Source of the DNA: Hyphomicrobiales bacterium
GTDB taxonomy: Bacteria; Pseudomonadota; Alphaproteobacteria; Rhizobiales; Beijerinckiaceae
Assembly (NCBI GenBank): GCA_025363375.1
Contig: JANYDZ010000030.1
Coordinates: 1-9,263, forward strand
Direction of reading: 5' to 3'
DNA length: 9,263 bases
The position numbers and the translations under genes are program-made. The first letter of the stretch is position 1; each line of letters begins with the position of its first letter. This document shows, one piece after another, positions 7,716-9,263 of the stretch. The notes beneath the pieces were generated by a model, which saw nothing but the letters and a program-made list of their open reading frames with translations, made no database searches and had not been told where the DNA came from.

Positions 7716-7745
7716 GCGCTTGAGCTTGTCAACAGGCTTAAGCGC
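7716..7745 (+). repeat. strong 13-bp hairpin, polarity favours plus-strand RNA
   Basis: GCGCTTGAGCTTG (7716-7728) pairs with CAGGCTTAAGCGC (7733-7745) around a TCAA tetraloop. Eleven pairs are Watson-Crick and two (7722:7739, 7726:7735) are G-U on the plus strand. On the minus strand those two become C-A mismatches, so the structure is better as plus-strand RNA. A short T-run (7751-7754) follows 5 bases later on the plus strand, which is suggestive of but not typical for a terminator. No plus-strand gene ends here. It lies between the phaA stop and the endonuclease start, both on the minus strand. Confidence 0.5.
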
Positions 7746-7754
7746 AAGCATTTT

Positions 7755-7826
7755 AAAAACCGCGCGCCGGGACGCCGTCCATGTGTCGGACTCTCCGTGC
7801 GGGCGACGCCGGGCAATGCGGCGCGC
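7755..7826 (-). terminator. possible terminator after the acetyl-CoA acetyltransferase gene
   Basis: Directly after the TAA stop, the minus strand has GCGCGCC (arm at 7820-7826), matched by GGCGCGC (7762-7768), then after GG a run of five T (7755-7759). The 7-bp stem closes a 51-base loop containing smaller GC-rich hairpins. The long loop makes this an atypical intrinsic terminator, but the T-run after a G/C stem at this position is suggestive. Confidence 0.3.
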
Positions 7827-9002
7827 TTATCTTTCAACGCACATGGCGATGCCCATGCCGCCGCCGATGCACAGGGTCGCCAGTCCCTTCCTCGCGCCGC
7901 GCCGCTGCATCTCGTACAGCAGCGTCGTGAGCACGCGGGCGCCCGAGGCGCCAACCGGGTGGCCGATGGCGTTGGCGCCGCCGTTGACGTTGACGATGGA
8001 CGGGTCCCAGCCCATGTCCTTGTTCACGGCGAGCGCTTGCGCGGCGAAGGCCTCGTTGGCTTCGACGAGATCGACATCCTTCACCTTCCAGCCGGCTTTT
8101 TCCAGCGCCTTGCGCGAGGCGGGAATTGGGCCGGAGCCCATGACGGCGGGATCGACGCCGGCGGTTGCCCAGGAGACAATGCGGGCGAGCGGCTGCAACC
8201 CGCGCCGTTTGGCTTCATCGCCGCTCATGACAACAATCGCGGCGGCGCCGTCGTTGATGCCGGAAGCATTGCCCGCCGTGACGCTGCCATCCTTCGAGAA
8301 GGCGGGCCGGAGCTTGGCGAGCGATTCAAGCGTGGCGCCGTGGCGAATGTATTCGTCGGCGTCGACGACCACGTCGCCCTTGCGGGTGGAGACGGTGACG
8401 GGCGCGATTTCGTCCTTGAAGCGCCCCGCCTTTTGCGCGGCTTCGGCCTTGTTCTGGGAGCCCAGGGCGAAACGGTCCTGTTCGTCCCGGCTGATCTGCC
8501 ATTTGGCGGCGACATTCTCCGCTGTGTTGCCCATATGGTAGCCATTGAAGGCGTCCATCAGGCCGTCCTTGATCATGGTGTCGACAAATTTGAGATCGCC
8601 CATTTTCTGGCCGGCGCGCAGGTAGGCCGCATGCGGCGCCAGCGACATGGATTCCTGACCGCCCGCCACGATGATCGAGGCGTCGCCATTGGCGATCTGC
8701 TGCATGCCAAGCGCCACGGCGCGCAGACCTGAGCCGCAGAGCTGGTTCAGCCCCCAGGCGGTCTTTTCCTGGGGGACGCCGGCCTTCATGGCCGCCTGAC
8801 GCGCCGGGTTCTGGCCCTGGCCGGCCTGAAGAATCTGTCCCAGGATGACCTCATCGACTTCATCTGCCGCGACTTTCGAGCGTTCAAGCGCCGCCGTGAT
8901 GGCGATTGCGCCAAGTTCATGCGCCGGCATGGCGCCGAAGGCGCCGTTGAAAGAACCAACCGCCGTGCGGGCCGCGCCCGTGATGACTATGTCCATCGCC
9001 AT
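7827..9002 (-). CDS. phaA: acetyl-CoA acetyltransferase (beta-ketothiolase)
   Basis: A biosynthetic-type thiolase of 391 residues that condenses two acetyl-CoA to acetoacetyl-CoA, the first step of polyhydroxybutyrate synthesis, and also works in reverse during acetoacetate use. The nucleophile Cys89 lies in NQLCGSGLRA, His348 in GGANAIGHPVGASGAR (341-356), and the acid/base Cys378 in CIGGGMGIA. The NEAF motif is at 316-319 and EDM-loop equivalents are present. ATG 9002 is chosen because AGGAG at 9011-9015 lies 8 bases upstream and homologous sequence begins with IVITGAARTAVGSF; a longer in-frame start at 9092 would add 30 residues without family resemblance. In many Hyphomicrobiales phaB follows phaA directly, but no reductase follows here within the window. 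PhaA and AtoB cannot be firmly separated by sequence alone. Confidence 0.95.
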   Translation of the reverse strand: MAMDIVITGAARTAVGSFNGAFGAMPAHELGAIAITAALERSKVAADEVDEVILGQILQAGQGQNPARQAAMKAGVPQEKTAWGLNQLCGSGLRAVALGMQQIANGDASIIVAGGQESMSLAPHAAYLRAGQKMGDLKFVDTMIKDGLMDAFNGYHMGNTAENVAAKWQISRDEQDRFALGSQNKAEAAQKAGRFKDEIAPVTVSTRKGDVVVDADEYIRHGATLESLAKLRPAFSKDGSVTAGNASGINDGAAAIVVMSGDEAKRRGLQPLARIVSWATAGVDPAVMGSGPIPASRKALEKAGWKVKDVDLVEANEAFAAQALAVNKDMGWDPSIVNVNGGANAIGHPVGASGARVLTTLLYEMQRRGARKGLATLCIGGGMGIAMCVER

Positions 9003-9010
9003 GCTCGATG

Positions 9011-9015
9011 CTCCT
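9011..9015 (-). promoter_or_regulatory. ribosome binding site deciding the phaA start
   Basis: AGGAG on the minus strand, 8 bases before ATG 9002. It rules in the 391-residue form and against the 30-residue N-terminal extension. Confidence 0.7.
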
Positions 9016-9136
9016 GGTGTAATTTGTTGGCCGACGCCGGTGTCCAAAGATCCGACGCGGCTATTTGCGGGGCGTCGTAGTGGGCACCCCAAACAGCAAC
9101 CATGGGCTATCCGCGCGTTGGCCGCCGGTCAAGAAC

Positions 9137-9158
9137 GATCAGCCGCGCCAGCCTGATC
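9137..9158. repeat. 6-bp inverted repeat upstream of phaA
   Basis: GATCAG (9137-9142) and CTGATC (9153-9158) are perfect reverse complements 10 bases apart, centred about 145 bases before the phaA ATG. It could be a regulator site. I do not recognise it as a known PhaR or other operator, and 6-bp arms can occur by chance. The rest of 9016-9263 shows no convincing gene; its AT-rich end (9208-9232) could hold promoters for phaA or for a gene beyond the right edge. Confidence 0.25.
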
Positions 9159-9263
9159 AATTCGTCGAGGGTGGCGCCAAATTTCCAAAAGACCGCGAGC
9201 GGCCGCCCTAAAATTGTGCCATAAAAATGTTTCCGCGCGGCGGCGGGCGGGGTATTCTAAGCC

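Noticed and set aside
7704..7732. A perfect minus-strand TTGACA (7727-7732) as a -35 box for the endonuclease.
   Set aside because: The sequence 17 bases downstream is ATCGCG, not a -10 element, and the hexamer is part of the hairpin loop and stem.
7797..8732. A 311-codon plus-strand open frame.
   Set aside because: It is antisense to the thiolase gene and has no recognisable motif.
9003..9092. A 30-residue N-terminal extension of the thiolase.
   Set aside because: The extension has no similarity to thiolases, and AGGAG sits correctly before ATG 9002.

Overview
The window is GC-rich bacterial DNA, most consistent with an alphaproteobacterium, probably Hyphomicrobiales (Rhizobiales-like). 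This rests on the BdhA, IspG, Zur-type regulator and PhaA sequences, on strong G/C third-position codon use, and on compact gene packing. No contig-level or taxonomic marker (rRNA, tRNA) is present, so the assignment is inference.

Layout, left to right. (1) Positions 1-2033, minus strand: a secreted Bug/TctC-type solute-binding protein followed 80 bases downstream by a UbiD-family (prenylated-FMN) decarboxylase that runs off the left edge. The UbiD frame has no stop inside the window, so it is easy to miss. Together they look like uptake plus decarboxylation of a carboxylic, possibly aromatic, acid. (2) Positions 2034-2339 are non-coding, with a probable bug promoter and an 8-bp inverted repeat. 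(3) Positions 2340-2558, plus strand: a small single-pass membrane protein of unknown role. (4) Positions 2569-4423, minus strand: a Zur-type Fur-family regulator and then ispG (MEP isoprenoid pathway), 30 bases apart and probably cotranscribed. (5) Positions 4662-6508, plus strand: bdhA (3-hydroxybutyrate dehydrogenase) overlapping a patatin-like hydrolase gene by an ATGA junction. (6) Positions 6576-7592, minus strand: a solitary Mrr-type restriction endonuclease with an EVE/PUA-like N-terminal region. (7) Positions 7593-7826: an intergenic stretch that includes an AT-rich patch and a strong hairpin. (8) Positions 7827-9002, minus strand: acetyl-CoA acetyltransferase (PhaA/AtoB type), with its upstream region to the right edge.

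BdhA oxidises 3-hydroxybutyrate to acetoacetate, and PhaA interconverts acetoacetyl-CoA and acetyl-CoA. The window therefore carries two enzymes of polyhydroxybutyrate/ketone-body metabolism. The patatin-like hydrolase coupled to bdhA is a reasonable, unproven candidate for releasing 3-hydroxybutyrate from polymer or oligomers. The endonuclease sits between these carbon-storage genes, where phaB is often found next to phaA.

I see no CRISPR array, transposase, integrase, tRNA or rRNA. I cannot demonstrate a wholly new system. The best leads are the bdhA-patatin coupling, the bug-ubiD pair, the lone Mrr-like enzyme with its AT-rich upstream region, and the 13-bp hairpin at 7716-7745.
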